Below are positions 1-12,002 of a DNA stretch of 64,000 nt, piece by piece. Under the pieces are notes generated by a model. That model ran no database searches. It was given only the letters and a program-made list of their open reading frames with translations, and was not told where the DNA came from. The stretch is from Parietaria judaica (lineage: Eukaryota; Streptophyta; Magnoliopsida; Rosales; Urticaceae). Position numbers and translations under genes: made by a program. Numbering within the stretch: position 1 is the stretch's first letter; every line of letters begins with the position of its first letter. Location of the stretch: the NCBI GenBank assembly GCA_954871525.1, contig OX940871.1:29238586-29302585 (forward strand), written 5' to 3'.

Positions 1-1814
1 GAACTCTTGTTATATTCAAATTCCAATGTATAAGCCCTAAAATCATTATTTTTTCAATTGGTTCGAAATTTAAGGTTGTAAAAAATGTAAAATAAATAAA
101 TTCTATAGGAAATTCGATAGCATTTCCTATTGCATTTCTCGTCAACAATTTAATCCTTGTATATTTTTGCATGAGAACTCTTGTTATATTCTAATTCCAA
201 TGTATAAGCCCTAAAATCATTATTTTTTCAATTGGTTCAAAATTTAAGGTTGTAAAAAATGTCAAATAAAGAAATGCTTTAGGCATTTCCTATGGCATTT
301 CTCGTCAACCATTTAATCCTTGCATATTTTTGCATGAGAACTCTTGTTATATTCAAATTCCAATGTATAAGCCCTAAAATCATTATTTTTTCAATTGGTT
401 CAAATTTTAGGTCGTAAACAATGTAAAATAAAGAAATGCTATAGGAAATGCTATAGCATTTCCTATGGCATTTCTCGTCAACAATTTAATCCTTGCATAT
501 TTTTGCATGAGAACGTTTGTAATATTCAAATTCCAATGTATAAGCCCTAAAATCATTATTTTTTCAATTGGTTCGAAATTTAAGGTTGTAAAAAATGTAA
601 AATAAAGAAATGCTATAGGAAATGCTATAGCATTTCCTATGGCATTTCTCGTCAACAATTTAATCCTTGCATAGTTTTGCATGAGAACGCTTGTAATATT
701 AAAATTCCAATGTATAAGCCCTAAAATCATTATTTTTTCAATTGGTTCGAAATTTAAGGTTGTAAAAAACGTAAAATAAAGAAATGCTATAGGAAATGCT
801 ATAGCATTTCCTATGGCATTTCTCGTCAACAATTTAATCCTTGTATATTTTTGCATGAGAACGCTTGTAATATTCAAATTCCAATGTATAAGCCCTAAAA
901 TCATTATTTTTTCAATTGGTTCGAAATTTTAGGTCGTAAACAATGTCAAATAAAGAAATGCTATAGGAAATGCTATAGCATTTCTTATGGCATTTCTCGT
1001 CAACAATTTAATCCATGCATAATTTTGCATAAAAACTCTTTTAATATTAAAATTCCAATGTATAAGCTCTAAAATCATGATTTTTTCAATTGGTTCGAAT
1101 TTTAGGTCGTAAACAATGTAAAATAAAGAAATGCTATAGGAAATTCTATATCATTTCCTATGGCATTTCTCATCAACAATTTAATCCTTGCATATTTTTG
1201 CATGAGAACGCTTGTAATATTAAAATTCCAATGTATAAGCCCTAAAATCATTATTTTTTCAATTGGTTCGAAATTTAAGGTTGTAAAAAATGTAAAATAA
1301 AGAAATGCTATAGGAAATGCTATAGCATTTTCTATGGCATTTCTCGTCAACCATAGAATCCTTGCATATTTTTGCATGAGAACTCTTGTATTATTAAAAT
1401 TTCAATGTATAAGCCCTAAAATCATGATTTTTTCAATTGGTTTGACTTTTAGGTCGTAAACAATGTAAAATAAAGAAATGCTATAGGAAATGCTATAGCA
1501 TTTCGTATGGCATTTCTCGTAAACAATTTAATCCTTGCATAGTTTTGCATGAGAACGCTTGTAATATTAAATTCCAATGTATAACCCCTAAAATCATTAT
1601 TTTTTCAATGTGTTAAAAATTTAAGGTTGTAAAAAATGTAAAATAAAGAAATGCTATAGGAAATGCTATAGCATTTCCTATGACATTTCTCGTCAACAAT
1701 TTAATCATTGCATAGTTTTGCATGAGAACGCTTGTAATATTAAAATTCCAATGTATAAGCCCTAAAATCATTATTTTTTCAATTGGTTCGAAATTTAAGG
1801 TTGTAAAAAATGTA
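1..1814 (+). repeat. Diverged monomers without a clear higher-order repeat
   Basis: About ten monomers in mixed order. GAACTCTTG and GAACGCTTG types alternate irregularly, and both AATTTAAGGTTG and TTTTAGGTCG forms are present. Monomers from about 420 to 1,000 are spaced at exactly 174 bp. No larger period is evident by eye. No gene or other element is seen. Confidence 0.85.
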
Positions 1815-2640
1815 AAATAAAGAAATGCTATAGGAAATGCTATAGCATTTCCTATGGTGTTTCTCGTCAACAATTTAATCCTTGCATATTTTTGCATGAG
1901 AACTCTTGTTATATTCAAATTCCAATGTATAAGCCCTAAAATTATTATTTTTTCTGTTGGTTCAAAATTTTAGGTCGTAAACAATATAAAATAAAGAAAT
2001 GCTATAGGAAATGCTATAGCATTTCCTATGAAATTTCACGTCAACAATTTAATCCTTGCATATTTTTGCATGAGAACGCTTGTAATATTAAAATTCCAAT
2101 GTATAAGCCCTAAAATCATTAATTTTTTCAATTGGTTCGAAACTTAAGGTTGTAAAAAATGTCAAATAAAGAAATGCTATAGGAAATGCTATAGCATTTC
2201 GTATGGCATTTCTCGTCAACAATTTATTCCTTGCATATTTTTGCACGAGAATTCTTGTTATATTCAAATTCCAATGTAAAAGCCCTAAAATTATTATTTT
2301 TTCAATTGGTTCGAAATTTAAGGTTGTAAAAAATGTAAAATAAAGAAATTATATAGGAAGTTCTATAGCATTTCCTATGGCATTTCTCGTCACCAATTTA
2401 ATCCTTGCATATTTTGGCATGAGAACTCTTGTTATATTCAAATTCCAATGTATAAGCCCTAAAATCATTATTTTTTTAATTGGTTCGAAATTTAAGGTTG
2501 TAAAAAATGTCAAATAAAGAAATGCTATAGGAAATGCTATAGCATTTCCTATGGCGTTTCTCGTCAACAATTTAATCCTTGAATATTTTTGCAGGAGAAC
2601 TCTTGTTTTATTCAAATTCCAATGTATAAGCCCTAAAATC
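1815..2640 (+). repeat. Segmental copy A1 (offset 1,559 bp from A2)
   Basis: About 825 bp that match 3374-4199. Shared rare markers include TTTCTGTTGGTTCAAAA (from 1951), TTGCACGAGAATTCTTG (from 2241), ATGTAAAAGCCC, GGAAGTTCTATAGC and CTCGTCACCAATTT. Two marker pairs both give an offset of 1,559 bp, equal to nine monomers. The match begins after a GTAAAAT/GTCAAAT difference and ends where GAATTTTAGG replaces GAAATTTTTGG. Confidence 0.85.
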
Positions 2641-3174
2641 CTTATTTTTTCAATTGGTTCGAATTTTAGGTCGTAAACAATGTAAAATAAAGAAATGCGA
2701 TAGGAAATGCTATAGCATTTCCTATGGCATTTCTCGTCAACAATTTAATCCTTGCATATTTTTGCATGAGAACGCTTGTAATATTCAAATTCCAATGTAT
2801 AAGCCCAAAAATCATTATTTTTTCAATTGGTTTGAAATTTAAGGTCGTAAACAATGTAAAATAAAGAAATGCTATAGGAAAGCATTTCCTATGGCATTTC
2901 CCGTCAACCATTTAATCCTTGCATATTTTTGCATGAGAACTCTTCTTATATTCAATTTCCAATGTATAAGCCCTAAAATCATTATTTTTTCAATTGGTTC
3001 GAAATTTAAGGTTGTAAAAAATATCAAATAAAGAAATGCTATAGGAAATGCTATAGCATTTCGTATGGCATTTCTCGTCAACAATTTAATCCTTGCATAT
3101 TTTTGCATGAGAATTCTGATTATATTCAAATTCTAATGTAAAAGCCCTAAAATAATTATTTTTTCAATTGGTTC

Positions 3175-5070
3175 GAAATTTAAGGTTGTAAAAAATGTAA
3201 AATAAAGAAATTCTTTAAGAAGTTCTATAGCATTTCCTATGGCATTTCTCGTCACTAATTTAATCCTTGCATATTTTGGCATGAGAACTCTTGTTATATT
3301 CAAATTCCAATGTATAAGCCCTAAAATCATTATTTTTTCAATTGGTTCGAAATTTAAGGTTGTAAAAAATGTCAAATAAAGAAATGCTATAGGAAATGCT
3401 ATAGCATTTCCTATGGTGTTTCTCGTCAACAATTTAATCCTTGCATATTTTTGCATGAGAACTCTTGTTATATTCAAATTCCAATGTATAAGCCCTAAAA
3501 TCATTATTTTTTCTGTTGGTTCAAAATTTTAGGTCGTAAACAATGTAAAATAAAGAAATGCTATAGGAAATGCTATAGCATTTCCTATGAAATTTCACGT
3601 CAACAATTTAATCCTTGCATATTTTTGCATGAGAACGCTTGTAATATAAAAATTCCAATGTATAAGCCCTAAAATCATTAATTTTTTCAATTGGTTCGAA
3701 ACTTAAGGTTGTAAAAAATGTCAAATAAAGAAATGCTATAGGAAATGCTATAGCATTTCGTATGGCATTTCTCGTCAATAATTTATTCCTTGCATATTTT
3801 TGCACGAGAATTCTTGTTATATTCAAATTCCAATGTAAAAGCCCTAAAATTATTATTTTTTCAATTGGTTCGAAATTTAAGGTTGTAAAAAATGTAAAAT
3901 AAAGAAATTCTATAGGAAGTTCTATAGCATTTCCTATGGCATTTCTCGTCACCAATTTAATCCTTGCATATTTTGGCATGAGAACTCTTGTTATATTCAA
4001 ATTCCAATGTATAAGCCCTAAAATCATTATTTTTTTAATTGGTTCGAAATTTAAGGTTGTAAAAAATGTCAAATAAAGAAATGCTATAGGAAATGCTATT
4101 GAATTTCCTATGGCGTTTCTCGTCAACAATTTAATCCTTGCATATTTTTGCATGAGAACTCTTGTTTTATTCAAATTCCAATGTATAAGCCCTAAAATCA
4201 TTATTTTTTCTATTGGTTCGAAATTTTTGGTCGTAAACAATGTAAAATAAAGAAATGCTATAGGAAATGCTATAGCATTTCCTATGAAATTTCACGTCAA
4301 CAATTTAATCCTTGCTTATTTTTGCATGAGAACGCTTGTAATATTAAAATTCTAATGTATAAGCCCTAAAATCATTTTTTTTTCAATTGGTTTGAAATTT
4401 AAGGTTGTAAAAAATGTAAAATAAAGAAATGCTATAGGAAATGCAATAGCATTTCCTATGGCATTTCTCGTCAATAATTTAATCCTTGCATATTTTTGCA
4501 TGAGAACGCTTGTAATATTCAAATTCCAATGTATAAGCCCTAAAATCATTATTTTTTCAATTGGTTCAAAATTTAAGGTTGTAAAAAATGTAAAATAAAG
4601 AAATGTTATAGGAAATGCTATAGCATTTCCTATGGCATTTCTCGTCAACCATTTAATCCTTGCATATTTTTGCATGAGAACGCTTGTAATATTAAAATTC
4701 CAATGTATAAGCCCTAAAACCATTATTTTTTCAATTGGTTCGAAATTTAAGGTCGTAAACAATGTAAAATAAAGAAATGCTATAGGAAATGCTATAGAAT
4801 TTTCTATGAAATTTCACATCAACAATTTAATCCTTGCATATTTTTGCATGAGAACGCTTGTAATATTAAAATTCCAATGTATAAGCCCTAAAATCATTAT
4901 TTTTTCAATTTGTTCGAAATTTAAGGTTGTAAAAAAATGGAAATTAAAGAAATGCTATAGGAAATACTATAGCATTTCCTATGGCATTCCTCGTCAACAA
5001 TTTAATCCTTGCATATTTTTGCATGAGAACTCTTGTTATATTCAAATTCCAATGTATAAGCCCTAAAATC
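3175..5070 (+). repeat. Long-range segmental copy B1
   Basis: About 1.9 kb that reappear in the same monomer order at about 10138-12002. Shared markers include GGAAGTTCTATAGC or AGAAGTTC, CTCGTCACCAATTT or CACTAATTT, ATTTTGGCATGAG, CATTAATTTTTTC, GAAACTTAAGG, ATGTAAAAGCCC, a run of TTTTTTTT before CAATTGG, and AAAAAAATGGAAA. The offset falls from about 6,963 to 6,932 bp along the block because the second copy has small deletions. The boundaries are approximate. Confidence 0.75.
3374..4199 (+). repeat. Segmental copy A2 (offset 1,559 bp from A1)
   Basis: Second copy of the 1815-2640 segment, with the same rare markers (TTTCTGTTGG at 3510, TTGCACGAGA at 3800). Part of it is also contained in the larger block repeated near 10.1-12.0 kb, so this piece of array has been copied at least twice. 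Confidence 0.85.
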
Positions 5071-6650
5071 ATTTATTTTTCAATTGGTTCGAAATTTAAG
5101 GTTGTAAAAAATGTAAAAGAAAGAAATTCTATAGGAAATGCTATAGCATTTCCTATGGCATTTCTCGTCAACAATTTAATCCTTGCATATTTTTGCATGA
5201 GAACTCTTGTTATATTCAAATTCCAATGTACAAGCCCTAAAATAATTTTTTTTGCAATTGGTTCGAAATTTAAGGTTGTAAAAAATGTCAAATAAAGAAA
5301 TGCTATAGGAAAGGCTATAGCATTTTCTATGGCGTTTCTCGTCAACAATTTAATCCTTGCATATTTTTGCATGAGAACTCTTATTATATTCAAATTCCAA
5401 TGTATAAGCCCTAAAATCATTATTTTTCAATTTGTTCGAAATTTAAGGTTGTAAAAAATGTAAAATAAAGAAATTCTATAGGGAATTCTATAGCATTTCC
5501 TATGGAATTTCTCGTCAACAATTTAATCCTTGCATATTTTTGCATGAGAACTCTTGTTATATAAAAATTCCATTGTATAAGCCCTAAAATCATTATTTTT
5601 TTCAATTGGTTCGAAATTTAAGGTTGTAAAAAATGTCAAATAAAGAAATGCTATAGGAAATGCTATAGCATTTCGTATAGCATTTCCTATGGCATTTCTC
5701 GTCAACAATTTAATCCTTGCATATTTTAGCATGAGAACGTTTGTAATATTAAAATTCCAATGTATAAGCCCTAAAATCATTATTTTTTCAATTGGTTCGA
5801 CTTAAGGTTGTAAAAAATGTAAAATAAAGAAATACTATATTTAATGCTATAGCATTTCCTATGGCATTTCTCGTCAACAATTTAATCCTTGCATATTTAT
5901 GCATGAGAACTCTAGTTATATTCAAATTCCAACGTATAAGCCCTAAAATAATCATTTTTTCAATTGGTTCGACTTTTAGGTCGTAAACAATGTAAAATAA
6001 AGAAATGCTATAGGAAATGCTATAGAATTTTCTATGAAATTTCACGTCAACAATTTAATCCTTACATATTTTTGCATGAGAACGCTTGTAATATTAAAAT
6101 TCCAATGTATAAGCCTAAAATCATTATTTTTTCAATTGCTTCGAAATTTAAGGTTGTAAAAAAATGAAAAATAAAGAAATGCTATAGGAAATACTATAGC
6201 ATTTCCTATTGCATTCCTCGTAAACAATTTAATCCTTGCATATTTTTGCATGAGAACTCTTGTTATATTCAAATTCCAATGTATAAGCCCTAAAATCATT
6301 ATTTTTTTAATTGGTTCGAAATTTAAGGTTGTAAAAATGTAAAATAAAGAAATTCTATAGGAAATGCTATATGGCATTTCTCGTCAACAATTTAATCCTT
6401 GCATATTTTTGCTTGAGAACTCTTGTTATATTCAAATTCCAATGTACAAGCCCTAAAATCATTAATTTTTCAATTGGTTATAAATTTAAGGTTGTAAAAA
6501 AATGTAAAATAAAGAAATGCTATAGGAAATGCTATAGCATTTCCTATGGCATTCCTTGTCCACAATTTAATCCTTGCATATTTTTGCATGAGAACTCCTG
6601 TTATATTCAAATTCCAATGTATAAGCCCTAAAATCATTATTTTTTCAATT
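5071..6650 (+). repeat. Diverged monomers, irregular order
   Basis: About nine satellite monomers, several with altered dyads. Near 5,660 the palindrome is extended by an extra TAGCATTTCGTATAGCATTTCC. Near 5,838 it is broken (ACTATATTTAATGC), and near 6,365 it is truncated (GGAAATGCTATATGGC). No higher-order period is seen and there is no other feature. Confidence 0.8.
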
Positions 6651-7785
6651 GGTTAGAAATTTAAGGTTGTAAAAAAATGTAAAATAAAGAAATGCTATAG
6701 GAAATGCTATAGCATTTCCTATGGAATTCCTTGTCCACAATTTAATCCTTGCATATTTTTGCATGAGAACTCCTGTTATATTCAAATTCCAATGTATAAG
6801 CCCTAAAATCATTATTTTTTCAATTGGTTCGAATTTTAGGTCGTAAACAATGTAAAATAAAGAAATGCTATAGGAAATGCTATAGCATTTCCCATAACAT
6901 TTCTCGTCAACAATTTAATCCTTGCATATTTTTGCATGAGAACTCTTGTTATATTCAAATTCCAATGTATAAGCCCTAAAATAATTATTTTTTCAATTGG
7001 TTCGAAAGTTTAGGTCGTAAACAATGTAAAATAAAGAAATGCTATAGGAAATGCTAGCATTTCCTATGGCATTTCTCGTCAACAATCTAATCCTTGTATA
7101 TTTTTGCATGAGAACTCTTGTTATATTCAAATTCCAATGTATAAGCCCTAAAATCATTATTTTTTCAATTGGTTCGAAATTTAAGGTTGTAAAAAATGTA
7201 AAATAAAGAATTTCTATATGAAATTCTATAGCATTTCCTATGGCATTTCTCATCAACAATTTAATTCTTGCAATTTTAGGTCATAAACAATGTAAAATAA
7301 AAAATGCTATAGGAAATTCTATAGCATTTCCTATGGCTTTTCTCGTCAACAATTTAATCCTTGCATATTTTTGCATGAGAACGCTTGTAATATTAAAATT
7401 CCAATGTATAATCCCTAAAATCATTTTTTTTTTCAATTGGTTTGAAATTTAAGGTTGTAAAAAATGTAAAATAAAGAAATGCTATAGGAAATGCTATAGC
7501 ATTTCCTATGGCATGTCTTGTCAACAATTTAATCCTTGCATATTTTTGCATGAGAACTCTTGTTATATTCAAATTCCAATGTATAAGCCCTAAAATCATT
7601 ATTTTTTCAATTGGTTCAAAATTTAAGGTTGTAAAAATATAAAATAAAGAAATTCTATAGGAAATTCTATAGCATTTCCTATGGCATTTCTCGTCAACAA
7701 TTTAATCCTTGCATATTTTTTCATGAGAACTCTTGTTATATTCAAATTCCAATGTATAAGCCCTAAAATCATTATTTTTTCAATT
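6651..7785 (+). repeat. 1,135-bp tandem duplication, copy 1
   Basis: The segment starts at GGTTAGAAATTTAAGG (6651) and recurs from 7786, directly adjacent, with an offset of 1,135 bp. Unusual shared markers are GGAATTCCTTGTCCACAA, CCCATAACATTTCTCG, CAACAATCTAATCC and the truncated monomer at 7249-7341. The two copies differ at only a few sites, including AAATAAAAAATGC (copy 1) against AAATAAAGAAATGC (copy 2), so the duplication is recent relative to its surroundings. Confidence 0.9.
7249..7341 (+). repeat. Truncated monomer junction, 93-bp spacing
   Basis: The interval from one CTCGTC-type landmark to the next is 93 bp here instead of 174. TTAATTCTTGCA is fused directly to ATTTTAGGTCATAAAC near 7272, removing the TGCATATTTTTGCATGAG to GGTTCGAA part of the monomer. 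The dyad is kept. Confidence 0.9.
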
Positions 7786-8920
7786 GGTTAGAAATTTAAG
7801 GTTGTAAAAAAATGTAAAATAAAGAAATGCTATAGGAAATGCTATAGCATTTCCTATGGAATTCCTTGTCCACAATTTAATCCTTGCATATTTTTGCATG
7901 AGAACTCCTGTTATATTCAAATTCCAATGTATAAGCCCTAAAATCATTATTTTTTCAATTGGTTCGAATTTTAGGTCGTAAACAATGTAAAATAAAGAAA
8001 TGCTATAGGAAATGCTATAGCATTTCCCATAACATTTCTCGTCAACAATTTAATCCTTGCATATTTTTGCATGAGAACTCTTGTTATATTCAAATTCCAA
8101 TGTATAAGCCCTAAAATAATTATTTTTTCAATTGGTTCGAAAGTTTAGGTCGTAAACAATGTAAAATAAAGAAATGCTATAGGAAATGCTAGCATTTCCT
8201 ATGGCATTTCTCGTCAACAATCTAATCCTTGTATATTTTTGCATGAGAACTCTTGTTATATTCAAATTCCAATGTATAAGCCCTAAAATCATTATTTTTT
8301 CAATTGGTTCGAAATTTAAGGTTGTAAAAAATGTAAAATAAAGAATTTCTATATGAAATTCTATAGCATTTCCTATGGCATTTCTCATCAACAATTTAAT
8401 TCTTGCAATTTTAGGTCATAAACAATGTAAAATAAAGAAATGCTATAGGAAATGCTATAGCATTTCCTATGGCTTTTCTCGTCAACAATTTAATCCTTGC
8501 ATATTTTTGCATGAGAACGCTTGTAATATTAAAATTCCAATGTATAATCCCTAAAATCATTTTTTTTTTCAATTGGTTTGAAATTTAAGGTTGTAAAAAA
8601 TGTAAAATAAAGAAATGCTATAGGAAATGCTATAGCATTTCCTATGGCATGTCTTGTCAACAATTTAATCCTTGCATATTTTTGCATGAGAACTCTTGTT
8701 ATATTCAAATTCCAATGTATAAGCCCTAAAATCATTATTTTTTCAATTGGTTCGAAATTTAAGGTTGTAAAAATATAAAATAAAGAAATTCTATAGGAAA
8801 TTCTATAGCATTTCCTATGGCATTTCTCGTCAACAATTTAATCCTTGCATATTTTTTCATGAGAACTCTTGTTATATTCAAACTCCAATGTATAAGCCCT
8901 AAAATCATTATTTTTTCAAT
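7786..8920 (+). repeat. 1,135-bp tandem duplication, copy 2
   Basis: Second copy of 6651-7785, in the same order and orientation. The match fades at about 8,880-8,920, where CAAACTCC replaces CAAATTCC and GGTTCGAAA replaces GGTTAGAAA. It contains a second copy of the truncated monomer at 8384-8477. Confidence 0.9.
8384..8477 (+). repeat. Truncated monomer junction, 94-bp spacing (copy)
   Basis: The same fusion (TTCTTGCA joined to ATTTTAGGTCATAAAC, near 8406) as at 7249-7341, carried in the second copy of the 1,135-bp duplication. It shows that the deletion happened before the duplication. Confidence 0.9.
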
Positions 8921-10137
8921 TGGTTCGAAATTTAAGGTTGTAAAAAATGTTAAATAAAGAAATGCTATAGGAAATGCTATAGCATTTCCTATGGCATTTC
9001 TCGTCAACAATTTAATCCTTGCATATTATGGCATGAGAACTCTCGTTATATTCAAATTCCAATGTATAAGCCCTAAAATCATTATTTTTCAATTGGTTCG
9101 AAATTTAAGGTTGTAAAAAACGTAAAATAAAGAAATGCTATAGGAAATACTATAGCATTTCCTATGGCATTTCTCATCAACAATTTAATTCTTGCATATT
9201 TTTGCATGAGAACTTTTGTTATATTCAAATTCCAATGTATAAGCCCTAAAATCATTATTTTTTCAATTGGTTCGAATTTTAGGTCGTAAACAATGTAAAA
9301 TAAAGAATTGCTATAGGAAATACTAGCATTTCCTATGTCATTTCTCGTCAACAATTTAATCTTTGCATATTTTTGCATGAGAACTCTTGTTATATTCAAA
9401 TTCCAATGTGTAAGCCCTAAAATCATTATTTTTTCAATTGGTTCAAAATTTTAGGTCGTAAACAATGTAAAATAAAGAAATGCTATAGGAAATGCTAGCA
9501 TTTCCTATGGCATTTATCGTCAACAATTTAATCCTTGCATATTTTTGCATGAGAACGCTTGTAATATTAAAATTCCAATGTATAAGCCCTAAAATCATTA
9601 TTTTTTCAATTGGTTCGAAATTTAAGGTTGTAAAAAAGGTAAAATAAAGAAATGCTATAGGAAATGCTATAGCATTTCCTATGGCAATTCTCGTCAATAA
9701 TTTAATCCTTGCATATTTTTGCATGAGAACGCTGGTAATATTCAAATTCCAATGTATAAGCCCTAAAATCATTATTTTTTCAATTGGTTCGAAATTTAAG
9801 GTTGTAAAAAATGTAAAATAAAGAAATGCAATAGGAAATGGTATAGCATTTCCTATGGCATTTTTTGTCAACCATTTAATCCTTGCATATTTTTGCATGA
9901 GAACTCTTGTTATATTCAATTTCCAATGTATAAGCCCTAAAATCATTAGTTTTTCAATTGGTTCGAAATTTAAGGTTGTAAAAATGTAAAATAAAGAAAT
10001 TCTTTAGAAAATTCAATAGCATTTCCTATGGCATTTCTTGTCAACAATTTAATCCTTGCATATTTTTGCATGAGAACTCTTGTTATATTCAAATTCCAAT
10101 GTATAAACCCTAAAATCATTATTTTTTCAATTGGTTC
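8921..10137 (+). repeat. Mixed monomers
   Basis: About seven satellite monomers. Several have the short GCTAGC or ACTAGC palindrome (near 9,323 and 9,492). GAACGCTTG monomers occur at about 9,551 and 9,728. No regular larger period and no other element is visible. Confidence 0.82.
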
Positions 10138-12002
10138 GAAATTTAAGGTTGTAAAAAATGTAAAATAAAGAAATTCTATAGGAAGTTCTATAGCATTTCC
10201 TATGGCATTTCTCGTCACCAATTTAATCCTTGCATATTTTGGCATGAGAACTCTTGTTATATTCAAATTCCAATGTATAAGCCCTAAAATCATTATTTTT
10301 TTCAATTGGTTCGAAATTTAAGGTTGTAAAAAATGTCAAATAAAGAAATGCTATAGGAAATGCTATAGCATTTCCTATGGCGTTTCTCGTCAACAATTTA
10401 ATCCTTGCATATTTTTGCATGAGAACTCTTGTTATATTCAAATTCCAATGTATAAGCCCTAAAATCATTATTTTTTCTATTGGTTCGAAATTTTAGGTCG
10501 TAAACAATGTAAAATAAAGAAATGCTATGAAATTTCACGTCAACAATTTAATCCTTGCATATTTTTGCATGAGAACGCTTGTAATATTAAAATTCCAATG
10601 TATAAGCCCTAAAATCATTAATTTTTTCTATTGGTTCGAAACTTAAGGTTGTAAAAAATGTCAAATAAAGAAATGCTATAGGAAATGCTATAGCATTTCC
10701 TATGGCATTTCTCGTCAACAATTTAATCCTTGCATATTTTTGCATGAGAATTCTTGTTATATTCAAATTCCAATGTAAAAGCCCTTAAATTATTATTTTT
10801 TCAATTGGTTCGAAATTTAAGGTTGTAAAAAATGTAAAATAAAGAAATTCTATAGGAAGTTCTATAGCATTTCATATGGCATTTCTCGTCACCAATTTAA
10901 TCCTTGCATATTTTGGCATGAGAACTCTTGTTATATTCAAATTCCAATGTATAAGCCCTAAAATCATTATTTTTTTAATTGGTTCGAAATTTAAGTTTGT
11001 AAAAAATGTCAAATAAAGAAATGCTATAGGAAGCATTTCCTATGGCGTTTCTCGTCAACAATTTAATCATTGCATATTTTTGCATGAGAACTCTTGTTTT
11101 ATTAAAATTCCAATGTATAAACCCTAAAATCATTATTTTTTCTATTGGTTCGAAATTTTTGGTCGTAAACAATGTAAAATAAAGAAATGCTATAGGAAAT
11201 GCTATAGCATTTCCTATGAAATTTCACGTCAACAATTTAATCCTTGCATATTTTTGCATGAGAACGCTTGTAATATTAAAATTCTAATGTATAAACCCTA
11301 AAATCATTTTTTTTTCAATTGGTTCGAAATTTAAGGTTGTAAAAAATGTAAAATAAAGAAATGCTATAGGAAATGCTATAGCATTTCCTATGGCATTTCT
11401 CGTCAATAATTTAATCCTTGCATATTTTTGCATGAGAACGCTTGTAATATTCAAATTCCAATGTATAAGCCCTAAAATCATTATTTTTTCGATTGGTTCA
11501 AAATTTAAGGTTGTAAAAAATGTAAAATAAAGAAATGCTATAGGAAATGCTATAGCATTTCCTATGGCATTTCTCGTCAACCATTTAATCCTTGCATATT
11601 TTTGGATGAGAACGCTTGTAATATTAAAATTCCAATGTATAAGCCCTAAAATCATTATTTTTTCAATTGGTTCGAAATTTAAGGTCGTAAACAATGTAAA
11701 ATAAAGAAATGCTATAGGAAATGCAATAGAATTTTCTATGAAATTTCACGTCAACAATTTAATCCTTGCATATTTTTGCATGAGAACGCTTGTAATATTA
11801 AAATTCCAATGTATAAGCCCTAAAATCATTATTTTTTTAATTGGTTCGAAATTTAAGGTTGTAAAAAAATGGAAAATAAAGAAATTCTATAGGAAATTCT
11901 ATAGCATTTCCTATGGAATTTCTCGTCAACAATTTAATCCTTGCATATTTTTGCATGAAAACTCTTGTTATATTCAAATTCCAATGTATAAGCCCTAAAA
12001 TC
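10138..12002 (+). repeat. Long-range segmental copy B2, with internal deletions
   Basis: Second copy of 3175-5070. It differs by small deletions, notably a shortened dyad near 10,525 (GCTATGAAATTTC, where B1 has the full palindrome) and GGAAGCATTTCC near 11,032. The monomer at 10,771 shares ATGTAAAAGCCC with the one at 3,831. The order of marked monomers is the same in both copies, so this is a block duplication rather than chance resemblance. Confidence 0.75.

Noticed and set aside
407..904. Minus-strand open frame of 165 codons, one of many along the window
   Set aside because: It is the 58-residue translation of the satellite repeated about three times. There is no unique sequence, no start context and no codon-position bias visible by eye, and identical frames occur throughout. 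It is treated as a by-product of a 174-bp (58-codon) period.
4370..4382. T-runs such as TTTTTTTT as transcription terminators
   Set aside because: They are length variants of the T tract present in every monomer, with no gene or promoter upstream.
4981..5295. Plus-strand open frames (MAFLVNNLILAYFCMRTLV...)
   Set aside because: These are satellite again, read on the other strand. They occur only where small indels happen to remove a stop.
5640..5700. Extended palindrome near 5,660 as a separate mobile-element end
   Set aside because: It is a local tandem gain of a TAGCATTTC unit inside the ordinary dyad, flanked by normal monomer sequence with no target-site duplication seen.
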